From: Incurvaria masculella
Lineage: Eukaryota > Arthropoda > Insecta > Lepidoptera > Incurvariidae
Direction: 5' to 3'
Length of the DNA stretch: 64,000 nucleotides
Assembly: GCA_946894095.1 (NCBI GenBank)
Contig: OX335653.1
Span: 13,955,001-14,019,000, forward strand
Shown here: one piece after another, positions 21,765 to 33,117 of the stretch
How positions within the stretch are numbered: the first letter of the stretch is position 1
Layout of the letters: the number at the start of each line of letters is the position of its first letter
The notes under the pieces: model-generated
Told to the model about the DNA's origin: nothing
The model's database searches: none
What the model saw: only the letters and a program-made list of their open reading frames with translations
Position numbers and translations under genes: made by a program

Positions 21765-23849
21765 TAAATTTCAAACATTTTATTATTTCATATAGATTCG
21801 TTGTTTTTCCGGAATAAAATTATCGTTTGTTTTAAGTTAAATATTCCGTAGGCCGAATAGACGTATAGAGTAATTTCGACTGGCACTATGGATTAGAACT
21901 AATGGGGCCCAAGAATGCTGAACGTTATTCGCACGTTTCAGGCTCGCACAATAAATTGTCCATCTGTCTGTGTGATTTAGACTTTAACTGTTTTGAGTAT
22001 AGTTTTGGATCTCCGACCATGAGTGTGCGCATGATCTTCTTTCCATTTTTTTATGGAGAACTGAGCGGGAAGGTCCGCTTTAACTGTCAAAAGCAAGTGC
22101 TCTGATAGGCCCGAACGCGGGTCCTCCGCTATGAGTCTGATTAAGCTGTTCCACAGAGGCGAGCAATGTTCCGCTCAAGCGGCACTTATTCCACCGGACC
22201 GCAGGCCACAAATCCGCGGATCTTTCTAGGCGTTGTCGGTTAGCTCTATACGGACACCGCTGCCACCGATCCTCCGCCGCTGCCGTCTCGAGCTCCGCGG
22301 ATTATCCGCCTGACATTGGTGTAATCGGCTTATACGTAACGTAAATGTATGTACATACGTACCGCCTTCCCCGTACATCAACGGCCTCCGCCTTCGTCCG
22401 CCTCAGCGGAGCGTGCTCAAAGTGCGGGTGCGATTACGTTAGTGTGTGCAACTGAAATGGTGATCAGTTACCGAGAAAGCGGTACCAGATTCTTGTATGA
22501 AAAAAAAGATAGTACGAAATATTTTTTTACATAGTCATGAGTATTGCTTCCTCTTCATGGCTATCATGAAGAGGAAGCAAACGAAAGGCAAACAAATTAA
22601 TCTGATATAAAAATATTAGCTCAGATTACTACTATTTTTGGGAAAAAGTAACGATGTAACTGTTTAAAGAAGGAAGGAAAATACATTATGACAGTAAGTG
22701 TTAGCTAGCTGCATATCTAACTGTATTACCTAACTGTACTACCTATGTCCAGTTACCTAAATAATCATTTACTGAACTATACTACTACTGATATAATAGG
22801 TGATCAATATCTTACAAATAAATATATAATAATGTTTCAGGACTTAAAAATACATAAGATACCCCTTGAAATTATCTGAAGATTACAGATTACTATGATT
22901 ATATTTTTAAAATATCCCCACAATTGAAATGTTTTACCGTTTCGAAAAATAATATTTGTTTATGGAACAATTTTACCATTCATGCATAGTTTATGGGGGT
23001 AAATGTGCGAAAAAATCGGATAAAGGCAGTTGCACCTAAAGAGCATCAACGTAATGGGTCCACCAATAAATAAACAAAACCGAATAAAATGTATTTATTT
23101 TCCAATACGTGTTGTGAATTAAGGTTATACCAGATCAAACGCCGATATCGACCTGAAAATTTACCGTTTTGTTATTTTTACACAAGAAATACAGTATGTT
23201 TGAAAAGCCGTAACATTTTTCAAACATGTTTAACGACCGCGGTTATGTCAAAAGTAACATAAGAAATACAGTATTTTAATACCATATTTACGTAATGCAT
23301 GATTTAGAGCACTTAACTATGGTTAAAAGAAAACATCAAAGAACGCAAGAACAAAGAAAACTATAAGGAAATTTAGTATTAATTCTCAAAGTAGCCTTAG
23401 TACTCCCTGGACACTCGTGGGGTTTTATAATATTATTTTTATGGAATGCATTCCAGAAACAACGTATCTAATGAATTTATGTTATAACTTTGCCGTTTCT
23501 GCTTTGCATTTTCTTGATTTATAAGTTTGATACTCTAAAAAAATATTCCGTTCCAGTTTCCGCTCTATCCTGATGGTTGGTAGCGTTAATAGATGTAAAA
23601 GGATACCTATAAGTTAAGTTAGCGATCATTAGATACGATAAGAGTAGGATTCAAACAATCTGGAGCTTATCAGTCTCCAAGAAAGCAATAATACTACCAG
23701 TAGTATTTCTTTGATTTACATAATGTTGAAACTAACGATTAAGAACATTCGAATTTAGGATCAAACTAATTATACTTCGAAGATAATCACACAAGATGAA
23801 CGAATCCTTAATATTGTGACTAAAATATGTATTCTATGCATTCTGCAAT
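21765..23849. other. Spacer, nothing recognised except a small hairpin
   Basis: Includes a perfect 16-bp hairpin at 22544-22580 (arm TTGCTTCCTCTTCATG), a worn piece resembling the right end of MITE family G at about 22020-22080, a SINE tail scrap at about 22683-22760, and a GC-richer patch at 22090-22400. No gene is supported. Confidence 0.4.
23845..23849. repeat. BEL target-site duplication, left
   Basis: GCAAT directly before the left LTR. The same five bases follow the right LTR at 31117-31121. Five bases is the usual size for BEL/Pao. Confidence 0.9.
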
Positions 23850-24949
23850 TGTAGCGTCGGGACGATGGCACAGAGCCTTAGTCCCGTAGTTCAATGTGTG
23901 AATTTAATAGGATAGGAAAATAGAAGGTTATTAAAATAAATATATCATGGGTATAAGACAAAATGACAATTTATTAGAGGGAAAAAGCCTTATGGCATAA
24001 AAAACCCTCGAAAGTGTGAAGGTGTAAAGATACAATGATAACATGAGAACATGTAGGCGTATGTGTGTGTGTGTGTGGGTGTGTGTGGTGTGTGGATACT
24101 GTTTGATTTGAACGTTAAGTGTGTTTCGGTGGTATAAGCACCTGCGAGTGTGTTGATGGTATAAGCACCTGCGAGTGTGTTGGTGGTATAAGCACCTACG
24201 AGTATGTACGTGAAATGGACGAACTCGGTTCGCTTATGATGGACGAACTCGGTTCGCCTACGATGGACGAACTCGGTTCGCTTATGATGGACGAACTCGG
24301 TTCGCCTACGATGGACGAACTCGGTTCGCTTATGATGGACGAACTCGGTTCGCCTACGATGGACGAACTCGGTTCGCTTATGATGGACGAACTCGGTTCG
24401 CCTACGATGGACGAACTCGGTTCGCCTACGTATCTCACTTCGTCTCGGTGTTGTCACTCGGTGACACTCGGTGTTGAGTAGGTCCAGGAGGGAGGTGGTA
24501 GGCCGATTCAGCGGTATGGACAGCACGTTATCGTCCGGGTGAAGGCGTCCACGTTCTCTAGAATAACGACGATTCCAGCGATCCCGGCATGGGCGCGGAG
24601 ACCTGGCACGGGCACGTATATCTTGTCCGGTACACTTGCAGACCTTTGTCACTATATGGGTACAATAATGCGTCGTCGTAGCACAATCGAGAGCAAGATG
24701 TGCGTTTTTGCGGGTATGCTTGAATTAGCGAAAAGTAGTCGATGCGGGTATGCGTCCGTACGGTTCGAGCGCGCTCGGATGAGTCAGGGGCGGCCCGCTC
24801 CGCTCTTCTACCATGTTTTCAGATAGATGTATGTATGTACGTACATATGTGAGACGCGTGCGCCCCTGTCGGCGAAATCCAATCATCTTGATCGAAGAGA
24901 ACTTGTTTGACGATAGGTGGCTCTGCCGACATTCGATATCGATCGAACA
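23850..24949 (-). repeat. BEL 3' LTR
   Basis: Read with the element, this is the downstream LTR. It contains the 9-unit 24-base array, three 27-base repeats around GTATAAGCACCTGCGAGTG, and a GT-rich run near 24061-24100. It differs from the other LTR at three places (near 23940, 24211 and 24234). Confidence 0.95.
24215..24430. repeat. Nine 24-base tandem repeats in LTR
   Basis: Each unit begins ATGGACGAACTCGGTTCGC and ends TTATG or CTACG. The two endings alternate, giving a 48-base higher order, except that the last two units both end CTACG. CGAACTCGGTTCG inside each unit is an inverted repeat with a 3-base loop. The unit length is a multiple of three, so the array is open in several frames on both strands without coding meaning. 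Confidence 0.95.
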
Positions 24950-24966
24950 TCCTCCCCGGTTGCGAG
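24950..24966 (-). promoter_or_regulatory. BEL polypurine tract
   Basis: On the minus strand CCGGGGAGGA lies immediately before the TGTTCGATCG start of the 3' LTR, as expected for plus-strand priming in an LTR element. Confidence 0.7.
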
Positions 24967-25022
24967 AACAAGAGCAAAGGTATTGATGCGTGTGTTATGT
25001 TGTGTAATATATGTTTAAAATG

Positions 25023-26438
25023 TTATGCTGTGTCAGGTAGTGGACATAAAAGAGTGATATTGCGTTTGAATAGGCCTTGAGATGTCCTGACGGTGGCAAC
25101 CCTGGTGATGCCATCGCTCCCCGGATGCGTCTCGACAATCACTCCCAATTGCCAGCGCGTACAGGGCTGATTTTTGTCTATAACGTTAACGACTGAGTTC
25201 GGTTTGAGCTCTTCGCCCTTGCGGAGCCACTTCTGCCGTTTTTGGAGCTCGCTAAGATACTCTAAATGCCATCGTTTCCAGAAATCTTGTCGAGCCTTGG
25301 AAATGAATCTCCAAGCCGAGAGACGATTATCTGGAACCGAAAGGAGATCATTCTCGGGGAGCATTGTGATAGGGCGGCCGACGAGGAGATGAGCAGGGGT
25401 TAAAGCAATGGGATCATTCGGATCCGTTGAAAGTGAACATAGAGGACGGGAGTTCAATATTCCCTCGATTTCGATTGCAAGAGTATTAAGTTGTTCGAAA
25501 GTGAGAAGTTGGTCACCCACTACTCGTTTGAAATGATGTTTAAAGGACTTGACCGCCGCTTCCCAAATACCTCCAAAATGAGGTGATAGTGGGGGGTTAA
25601 AATGCCAGACAATGTTTTTAGGAACTGCGTAACGGTCTACTTTCTCGTGAAACTGCTCAGAAATGAATAGTTCGTGTAATTCCTTGAGTTGATTATTGGC
25701 ACCAATGAAATTTGTTCCATTGTCTGAGTATACGTGAGCTGGAATCGCGCGACGACTAATAAATCGATGAAACGCGCCCAAAAAACCTTCGGTAGTTAGG
25801 TCACTCACAATTTCAATGTGTATAGCCTTAGAAGCCATGCATATAAACACGCAACCGTAAGCCTTCACCCTTGTGCGGTTACGATATTTTTTCTCTTTAA
25901 TGAAAACTGGACCGAAGTAATCTACGCCGGTGTGAGTGAAAACAGGTGAGGCCTCGACGCGTGGTTTAGGGAGATTCGCCATTTGAGCCTCTGCTGGAAT
26001 TGGCCGGTGGCGAAAGCATATGACACATTTCCTTAAGACGTTCCTAACTTGATTTTTCCCGTCAAAAAGCCAGAACCGATGTCGTATGTTGCATAGAGTG
26101 CCTTGAATCCCGGAATGATCGGTAACATGATGCGTTTCTCTAATTATTAGATCAGTAACATAATGCCGTGATGGTAAGAGAATCGGATGCTTATGGTATG
26201 GTGAGATCTTTGAATGCAGCAATCGACCACCAACGCGAAGCAATCCGTGTTGGTCGATAAAAGGATTGAACGCGGCAAGTCTACTGTCCTTCGCGACGCC
26301 GGATTTCAATATCCGTTCGATTTCATCACCATATTGTGCGCGTTGAATAATGTACAAGACTCTTCGTTCGGTTGCCAATTTTTCCGGAACATTAATCCCT
26401 CTCCCGTGATATTTATTAAGAGGACGAAGGCGAGACAA
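25023..26438 (-). pseudogene. BEL integrase region
   Basis: This frame encodes the integrase that would join element cDNA to host DNA. Over 471 codons I see an HHCC zinc-binding region (H104, H108, C138, C141), then the catalytic core with D173 in GVDYFGPV, D239 in YSDNGTNF and E293 in [10 protein letters not shown]-terminal domain ([20 protein letters not shown]) typical of BEL/Pao polyproteins follows. All three catalytic residues are present. The frame has no ATG start and would normally continue from RT, but a frame change at about 26440-26485 separates the two. It ends at 25023, about 75 bases before the LTR. Confidence 0.93.
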
Positions 26439-26451
26439 TAGGCGAGGCGGA

Positions 26452-28656
26452 CTAATAATTCTGAGTAGGATGAAAACCGTTTAAACAAGTCACACCTTGC
26501 AACATTTGTCCGGGGAGTTCCGAAGAGCAGTGGATTTCGAGTCTCATGGGCCAGTTATGTTCAGATTCCACGAGCCAAGAGGGTCCCACAAACCAGGTTT
26601 TGTTATCCAAAAATTCTGATGGAAATTGTCCGCGAGACAGAGCATCTGCCGGGTTATATTGCGTGCGGATGTGTCGCCATTCGACCAAGCCATCTAATAA
26701 CTGAATTTCCTTAACACGATTGGCTTCGAAAAGCTTGAGAGATTCGGGAGTTTTTGCTAGCCACTGGAGAACGATCGTAGAATCGGACCAAAAAATTATT
26801 CTATCAATCGAGAAAATAAACGAACCTCGGGACTGTGTATAGAGTCGGGCCAGGAGTTGTGCACCACATAACTCGAGACGAGGAATGGTTGTCTCCTTGA
26901 GAGGTGCAACCCGAGATTTAGAGCATGCTAGACGAACCATAGTATCACCTTTAGAGTTGGTAGAACGTATATAAATGCAGGCACCATACCCAGATTTGCT
27001 TGCGTCGCAAAAACCATGAATTTCAATTCGAGTAGGGGATTCAATCAAGAGCCGACGATCAACAGTAAGATCGTGAATGTGTGTCAATTCAGTAACATAA
27101 TCGGTCCATTTGGAATGCAGTTGTTGAGACACTGATTCATCCCAGTCGACCTTGGCCTTCCAGCAGTCCTGCATTATTAATTTCGCAACAACAACAACTG
27201 GGCCGAGCAAACCCAATGGATCAAAAATTTTTGCGATTTGGGAAAGAATCAGCCGCTTCGTAATTTTCCCGCATGTGTCTATTGTATTGACGGTATACAT
27301 AAGTTTATCGAGTTTTGAGTTCCACATAACTCCGAGTGTTTTAAAAATTGGATTAATTTGAACCGCGCAATCCAAATCCAAAATCCTTTCACGAATATCA
27401 TCAAGCACGTGATGATGATTCGAAGCCCATTGACGTATGTCGAATCCGCCGCGCTTAAGGAGCTGGATTATTTCATCGCGAATTTTCAGAATTTCCACCA
27501 GAGAGTCTGCACCCGTTAAGAGATCATCGACGTACAAATCCCGCTTTAGGATTCGCGAAGCTAAGGGAAAATCAGTGCGTTCATCGTCCGTAAGCTGATT
27601 TATAGTTTGGATAGCTAAGTACGGCGCCGCAGAAACCCCGAACGTAACTGTATTCAGTTCGAAAGTCTTTATCTGACCATCTAAGAACCAAAAGATTCGT
27701 TGATATCGCCGATCTTTGGGATGGATAAGAATCTGTCGGTACATTTTTGCTATATCGGCTGTGAGAACGTAGACGTGAACTCGGAAGCGTAATAGGTGTT
27801 CAAAAAGTTTGTCTTGAATAGTAGGTCCAACCATGAGAGTCTCGTTGAGAGAAATGCCTCGACTAGATTTGGTCGAAGCATCAAATACTACTCTAACCTT
27901 GGTAGTGTTGCTTGAAGATTTTATTACTGGATGATGAGGGATGTAATAACCGTCGACTGATTCATCGACAACTAATGACATATGTCCGAGATCAAGATAT
28001 TCCTGCATTACCCTGTGGTATTCGCGACTAAGTTCTTGATCTGATTTCAGTTTCCGTTGCAGGGCATAAAAACGTTTTAAAGCAATAGAACGGGTTTCGC
28101 CAAGGTCACGGTTGTCGTTTCGAAATGGTAAACGCACGATATATCGCCCGGTGGCGTTACGGGTTGTAGTTTCCGCGTAATGAGATTCACATAAACATTT
28201 TTCGTACTGTTTACCTGAGTTAGAATTTGCATCCTCGATCACCCAAAACCTTTCCAATTGCTCAGTTAGTTCAGTTACGTTACAAGAAGCCTTGGAAGTT
28301 TTCTCGGGGCACGTTGCGCTTCCAACAATCACCCACCCGAGTAGGGTTTTCTGAATAATTAAATCGCAGTGATTGACCGATAAATCGATTTGTCCGATGG
28401 ATAGGAGGGACATCGTAGCGCCGGACCCTATGAGCATATCCACTTGACGCGGGACATGGAATTGTGGATCCGCGAGTTTGATATTTCCCGGAATTTTGAT
28501 TGAGTTTCGTGGGAACGGTTCGTCAGGAACGCAGTCGGCGATTTTAGGTACTGTTAGAAAAGTTAAAGTTTTCTGAAATTCATTATGTAATGCATGAAAG
28601 GTAATAATGATACTGGTTTTTGAAACCGTCTGCATTCCGGGATAGGAACAGAACAT
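26452..28656 (-). pseudogene. BEL reverse transcriptase and RNase H region
   Basis: This 734-codon frame would copy element RNA into DNA. The N-terminal about 115 residues carry the end of the retropepsin-like domain. The RT palm has D301 in LTADIAKMYRQI and YVDD at 375-378, and RNase H has D551 (FCDAS), E595 (RLEL), D625 (WSDS) and D671 (PADALSR). All catalytic residues expected are present. It is not in frame with the protease start (28563-28790), so at least one frameshift near 28660-28680 is needed, and it ends at a stop before the integrase frame. As a lone frame it has no good start context. Confidence 0.93.
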
Positions 28657-28790
28657 GCGCGAGTAGGTAATCGTAACAATTTAGCAAATCGGTCGGTAAT
28701 AAAATGGGCAGTTGCACAGGTATCCAGCAAAGCACGTGCTTCTAGGAATTTACCTTTACCGTCTCGGACTCGCACTAGTGCACTCATCAT
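28563..28790 (-). pseudogene. BEL protease N-terminal part
   Basis: About 40 codons match the start of the BEL-type aspartic protease: ARALLDTCATAHFITDRFA. The usual active-site triplet DSG or DTG here reads DTC. After about residue 47 the frame shifts away; the continuing homology is in the frame at 28656. It is in the same register as gag, from which a single TGA separates it. Confidence 0.82.
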
Positions 28791-28841
28791 TAGGTCCGGG
28801 CGTAAGGCACGAGATACTGTGTTAAACGTACTGGCGGTCAG

Positions 28842-29840
28842 TCACAGGGACGGGTCGGCGGTCATGGATTGCATGTTTGTCAATTTCTGGTCCTGATGCA
28901 AAAGAGTGTTATGGTACCGGTCGCAAAGTTTGCAGTGCGAATACTTGCACGGATCGGAGTGTGCGCGAAGGCAATTTTTGCAAATATTTTTAGCCTTAAC
29001 GAAATGCCACCGCTGTTGGACGCTTAAATTCTTGAACTCAGAGCAATTGTATATAGGATGGGATCCTTGACACTGGGGGCATGAAGCTGTTGAGGTTGTA
29101 ACTAATGCGCGGGTGCCATAATTAGATTTTACAAACTTTGTTCTTCCCGATTCACGATCAAATAGAACTCTCTTAACAGGTTTGGCCCCGCTACGAGCGC
29201 TGTCTTGCTCGAGCGTTGAAATTCGGAAAGCAAATTCACTCACGAAGGTGCAAAACTGATCAAGAGTGGGAAAGACATCAAGGCTCAGAGTTTTCTCCCA
29301 ATTCTCCCGAACATCGACCGGGAGCGCTCTTTCAAGTAGACGAACAATTAAGGCTTGGAATCCTGGACCAGATTCTATATTCAGGGCTTCGAGCATGCTT
29401 ATGTGTTGACGGACTGAATCTACAATTCCTGATAATCCGCTGGAAGTCGCGTTTCTTAATGGAGCTATGTCAAGAATCGCGTCCATGTGTTTTGAAATGA
29501 GGACACGTTTTTTCTCATAGGAATTGAGAAGCAAGTTCCATGCTTTCTTATAGTTTTCCGCGCTGGCATTAAAAAGCGCGAGTTTGTTTGCAGCCGCTCC
29601 AGTCACTGAATTTTTAAGATAAAGAAATTTATTCAGGTCGTCGATATCTGTACGTTTGTCTATCAACGATTCGAACGTATTTTTGAATGAGAGCCAATCA
29701 TTGTAATCACCGTCAAATTTTGGTAGTTGAGCCACCGGGAGTTTGATCAAACGTGGTCGTTCGATCATGGTTGAATTCGCGAAAGAAGTTGGCGGGCCGA
29801 CCGTGTCCGCTTGAGACGTTGATGCAGAAACAATCGTCAT
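28842..29840 (-). pseudogene. BEL gag region
   Basis: This 332-codon frame encodes the structural protein that would bind element RNA and form particles. RLIKLPVAQLPKFDGDYNDW begins the gag-like domain usual in BEL/Pao, spanning roughly residues 33-190. Cys/His-rich zinc-knuckle-like clusters occur near residues 254-315 (CPQCQGSHPIYNC and CKNC...CKLCDRYH). It starts at the ATG at 29840, about 180 bases after the primer site, and ends at TGA (28842-28844). The same register is open downstream into protease, so in an intact relative gag and pol are probably one frame. On its own the gag frame is intact. Confidence 0.9.
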
Positions 29841-29996
29841 TCTTCCGACAAGAGTTGGTTTGTTGGGGAGGATCTTTCGGAGCTATGGCGATGTCCAGAA
29901 GGCCGTGGATGTTTAAGCATTGGGTGCTCAGTGAATCCGTTGCGGATTTATGTGTATAATATGTAGTGTGTTTTGTATTTCAAGTTGTGAGATTAT

Positions 29997-30014
29997 TCCT
30001 CACAGGAGGCACCA
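29997..30014 (-). promoter_or_regulatory. BEL primer-binding site candidate
   Basis: On the minus strand TGGTGCCTCCTGTGAGGA starts two bases after the 5' LTR. TGG matches a tRNA CCA end. I could not name the tRNA. Confidence 0.6.
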
Positions 30015-30016
30015 AA

Positions 30017-31116
30017 TGTAGCGTCGGGACGATGGCACAGAGCCTTAGTCCCGTAGTTCAATGTGTGAATTTAATAGGATAGGAAAATAGAAGGTTATTA
30101 AAATAAAGATATCATGGGTATAAGACAAAATGACAATTTATTAGAGGGAAAAAGCCTTATGGCATAAAAAACCCTCGAAAGTGTGAAGGTGTAAAGATAC
30201 AATGATAACATGAGAACATGTAGGCGTATGTGTGTGTGTGTGTGGGTGTGTGTGGTGTGTGGATACTGTTTGATTTGAACGTTAAGTGTGTTTCGGTGGT
30301 ATAAGCACCTGCGAGTGTGTTGATGGTATAAGCACCTGCGAGTGTGTTGGTGGTATAAGCACCTACGAGTATGTACGGGAAATGGACGAACTCGGTTCGT
30401 TTATGATGGACGAACTCGGTTCGCCTACGATGGACGAACTCGGTTCGCTTATGATGGACGAACTCGGTTCGCCTACGATGGACGAACTCGGTTCGCTTAT
30501 GATGGACGAACTCGGTTCGCCTACGATGGACGAACTCGGTTCGCTTATGATGGACGAACTCGGTTCGCCTACGATGGACGAACTCGGTTCGCCTACGTAT
30601 CTCACTTCGTCTCGGTGTTGTCACTCGGTGACACTCGGTGTTGAGTAGGTCCAGGAGGGAGGTGGTAGGCCGATTCAGCGGTATGGACAGCACGTTATCG
30701 TCCGGGTGAAGGCGTCCACGTTCTCTAGAATAACGACGATTCCAGCGATCCCGGCATGGGCGCGGAGACCTGGCACGGGCACGTATATCTTGTCCGGTAC
30801 ACTTGCAGACCTTTGTCACTATATGGGTACAATAATGCGTCGTCGTAGCACAATCGAGAGCAAGATGTGCGTTTTTGCGGGTATGCTTGAATTAGCGAAA
30901 AGTAGTCGATGCGGGTATGCGTCCGTACGGTTCGAGCGCGCTCGGATGAGTCAGGGGCGGCCCGCTCCGCTCTTCTACCATGTTTTCAGATAGATGTATG
31001 TATGTACGTACATATGTGAGACGCGTGCGCCCCTGTCGGCGAAATCCAATCATCTTGATCGAAGAGAACTTGTTTGACGATAGGTGGCTCTGCCGACATT
31101 CGATATCGATCGAACA
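30017..31116 (-). repeat. BEL 5' LTR
   Basis: Read with the element, this is the upstream LTR and would hold the promoter. Same length as the other LTR, 1100 bases. Starts TG and ends CA on both strands. Confidence 0.95.
30382..30597. repeat. Nine 24-base tandem repeats in 5' LTR
   Basis: Same array as in the other LTR with one substitution in the first unit (CGTTTATG instead of CGCTTATG). No unit was gained or lost since insertion. Confidence 0.95.
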
Positions 31117-31121
31117 GCAAT
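31117..31121. repeat. BEL target-site duplication, right
   Basis: GCAAT, identical to 23845-23849. Confidence 0.9.
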
Positions 31122-31453
31122 GATTTCAATCGAAATCGACTTTCAATTTCAAATTCGTTCAATACAAAAACATCTGACATCATTGTATTTATTGTACCTC
31201 AAAAATGCACAACCCACAGTATTCGGGCAACCTAGTTTCAGCGACACACAATGAAATGCTAAACTTCAGAAACACTAACGCTACGTGAAGCATAAAACTG
31301 CACATTAAACGGGACTCTACAAAGCACGTATTTATACGGACTGCTGTTTTCTTTGCGAAAATCGCCGCTGAACAACTCGCTTGCAACTAGGAAGCAGCAA
31401 ACAACGCCGGGATATTTTTGTGCTCATTAAAACGGGTTGGCTTCATAAAGTCC
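31122..31453. other. Spacer, nothing recognised
   Basis: No repeat or coding signal seen. Confidence 0.4.
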
Positions 31454-31751
31454 AAAAACCGGCCAAGTGCGAGTCGGACTCACACACGAAGGGTTCCGTA
31501 CCATTGTACTAGATTGAACAAAAAAAAACATGTTTTTGTATGGGATCCCCCTTTAATTTTTATTATTTTTTTATTTCATCTATTTGTTGTTATAGCGGCA
31601 AAATAAATACACACTCAATGAAAATTTCAGCTTCCTACCTATTACGGTTCATGAGATACAGCCCTGTGACAGACGGACGGACGGACGGACGGACAGCGGA
31701 GGCTTAGTAATAGGGTTCCGTTTTCACCCTTTGGGTACGGAACCCTAAAAA
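31454..31751 (-). repeat. Family P repeat, full length
   Basis: Minus-strand copy with all landmarks: GGCCGGTTTTTGG end at 31454, near-perfect palindrome at 31469-31487, GGAC tetramers at 31676-31696 and the TTTTTAGGGTTCCGTACCC start at 31751. Confidence 0.88.
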
Positions 31752-32619
31752 GCAGAAGATCAAACATGCAGAACATCCAAAAGTACGTATTTTTGGTTTT
31801 TAATATACGAAAATTTTACAACAAAAGCTCAAAACAAGAAAAATCATTATTTTACGGTATCAGTATGCGACCCAAAATAACCTCCTTTCGGTAATGTCGC
31901 CAATTTGTTTAACACCGTGTATAATCAAAAAAGCATATTTTCCAAAGCGCGTAGCATATTTTTTTATTAATAAGCTAGTTATTCACAAAATTCCAAAAGC
32001 ATACATATTCATAAAGCAATTGTGGAGAACAAATGGATCGCATGATTTTTGGACGACTTGAATAAGGAAACCTTACCGGCGAGTTAAGTGGAAAACATTA
32101 ATTTTACAGCATTAGCACCGAACCAACCATACAAAAACCGGTTTAGTCGGACCTTAATAAGCGTACAAAAGTTAGTCCGCCCATTCTGAATACTGCTGTA
32201 AACCTTTTAGATTTACCGCAAAGATTTCAGCCGGTAATCTCTCATGAACTGTTCGCCTTCTGCGGGAAGTACCTTCATTGTTAAGTGGAGAAAAGTTTCG
32301 GAATTTCGTTCAGAATTCGGCTTGAATTAGTAGTACCGGAAACTGTATAAAAAGTGGCCTCTTCATTGCATGAATATATTAAAATGTACGAAGATGATGA
32401 GATTTACATTTTATAAAAAGTTTCGCTATTACCTGCACGAACGGATAAGGTGACTGGCAAGAACGCTTAAAGTCCTTAGTGACTGGCTTTGAAATCAAGG
32501 ATGTAACTTACGAAATATATTTATTTACACATTTAAGAATTATAAACTGACTAAAAACTAAAATAATAATTAAACAAAACAAAGTAAGGAAGTTAAACTA
32601 AATAAAATAATTACTACAT
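31752..32619. other. Spacer, nothing recognised
   Basis: AT-rich DNA with no repeat match inside the window. Confidence 0.4.
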
Positions 32620-32772
32620 ACCGGCTGATTCCTCTTTGCGCGCTGATCACCCGATTTTTCAATAATGATTTTGCCAATTGTATTAGCCATGTCTTTGGCA
32701 TCGCATGACCAGACACCAAATGTCTCTACGGCAAAGGCTCGAAGTTCAAAGCAGTCCGTCAGGTCCGCTATT
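32620..32772 (-). pseudogene. Short pol-like coding relic, about 50 codons
   Basis: On the minus strand a frame reads LTDCFELRAFAVETFGVWSC, then DAKDMANTIGKIIIEKSGDQ, RAKRNQP. It matches a pattern I know from the C-terminal part of many non-LTR pol proteins (…FVVETLGPWG.EAK.LI..IG..L...TGD.RA…). The frame then runs into GTATGT, a splice-donor-like motif, just after CAGCC. It is probably a LINE relic; an exon captured by a host gene is a weaker possibility. No frame continues on either side. Confidence 0.45.
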
Positions 32773-32789
32773 GTTTTTTATGTTTAATG

Positions 32790-33117
32790 ATTTTATTTAT
32801 TTTTCCAGTTCTCAAAAAAACTCGGGCAAAAGGTTCCACCATTTGTGACCATCGTGAGCAGAAGTGCGAGTAGTAATTATGGAGACAATAGCATGAAAAT
32901 AAACATAATTCCTACACAATATACAACAAATTCACATTATACAAATACAAATATACAAAAATATTATGTAGACATATACATACAAGACATACATTTAATT
33001 ATGGAGACAATAGCATGAAAATAAACATAATTCCTACACAATATACAACAAATTCACATTATACAAATACAAATATACAAAAATATTATGTAGACATATA
33101 CATACAAGACATACATT
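32790..33117 (-). repeat. LINE 3' UTR scrap with internal tandem duplication
   Basis: On the plus strand the pieces CGGGCAAAAGGT, ATCGTGAGCAGAAGTGCGAG, TAGTAATTATGGAGA and CATAATTCCTACACAATAT match 20510-20650 in the LINE inside MITE copy 3. A 122-base unit is then present twice, at 32874-32995 and 32996-33117, with no difference I can see. Confidence 0.75.

Larger units (their letters stand above)
23850..31116 (-). mobile_element. Complete BEL/Pao LTR retrotransposon, 7267 bp
   Basis: Two 1100-base LTRs enclose gag, protease, RT/RNase H and integrase frames in that order on the minus strand, the order of BEL/Pao and Gypsy but with BEL-type gag and protease and a YVDD RT. LTR ends are TG...CA and the insertion is flanked by GCAAT. 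I count three differences between the LTRs and no indel, so insertion was recent. The coding region is nevertheless broken by one stop and at least two frameshifts. Confidence 0.95.

Noticed and set aside
24215..24430. CRISPR-like array
   Set aside because: Units are directly contiguous with no unique spacers, and the setting is an LTR retrotransposon in an animal genome.
23990..24652. Long frames across the LTR arrays encoding repeated EFVHRRRT, MDELGSLM or GEPSSSIV peptides
   Set aside because: The array unit is 24 bases, a multiple of three, so several frames on both strands are open automatically. They lie in the LTR and show no domain.
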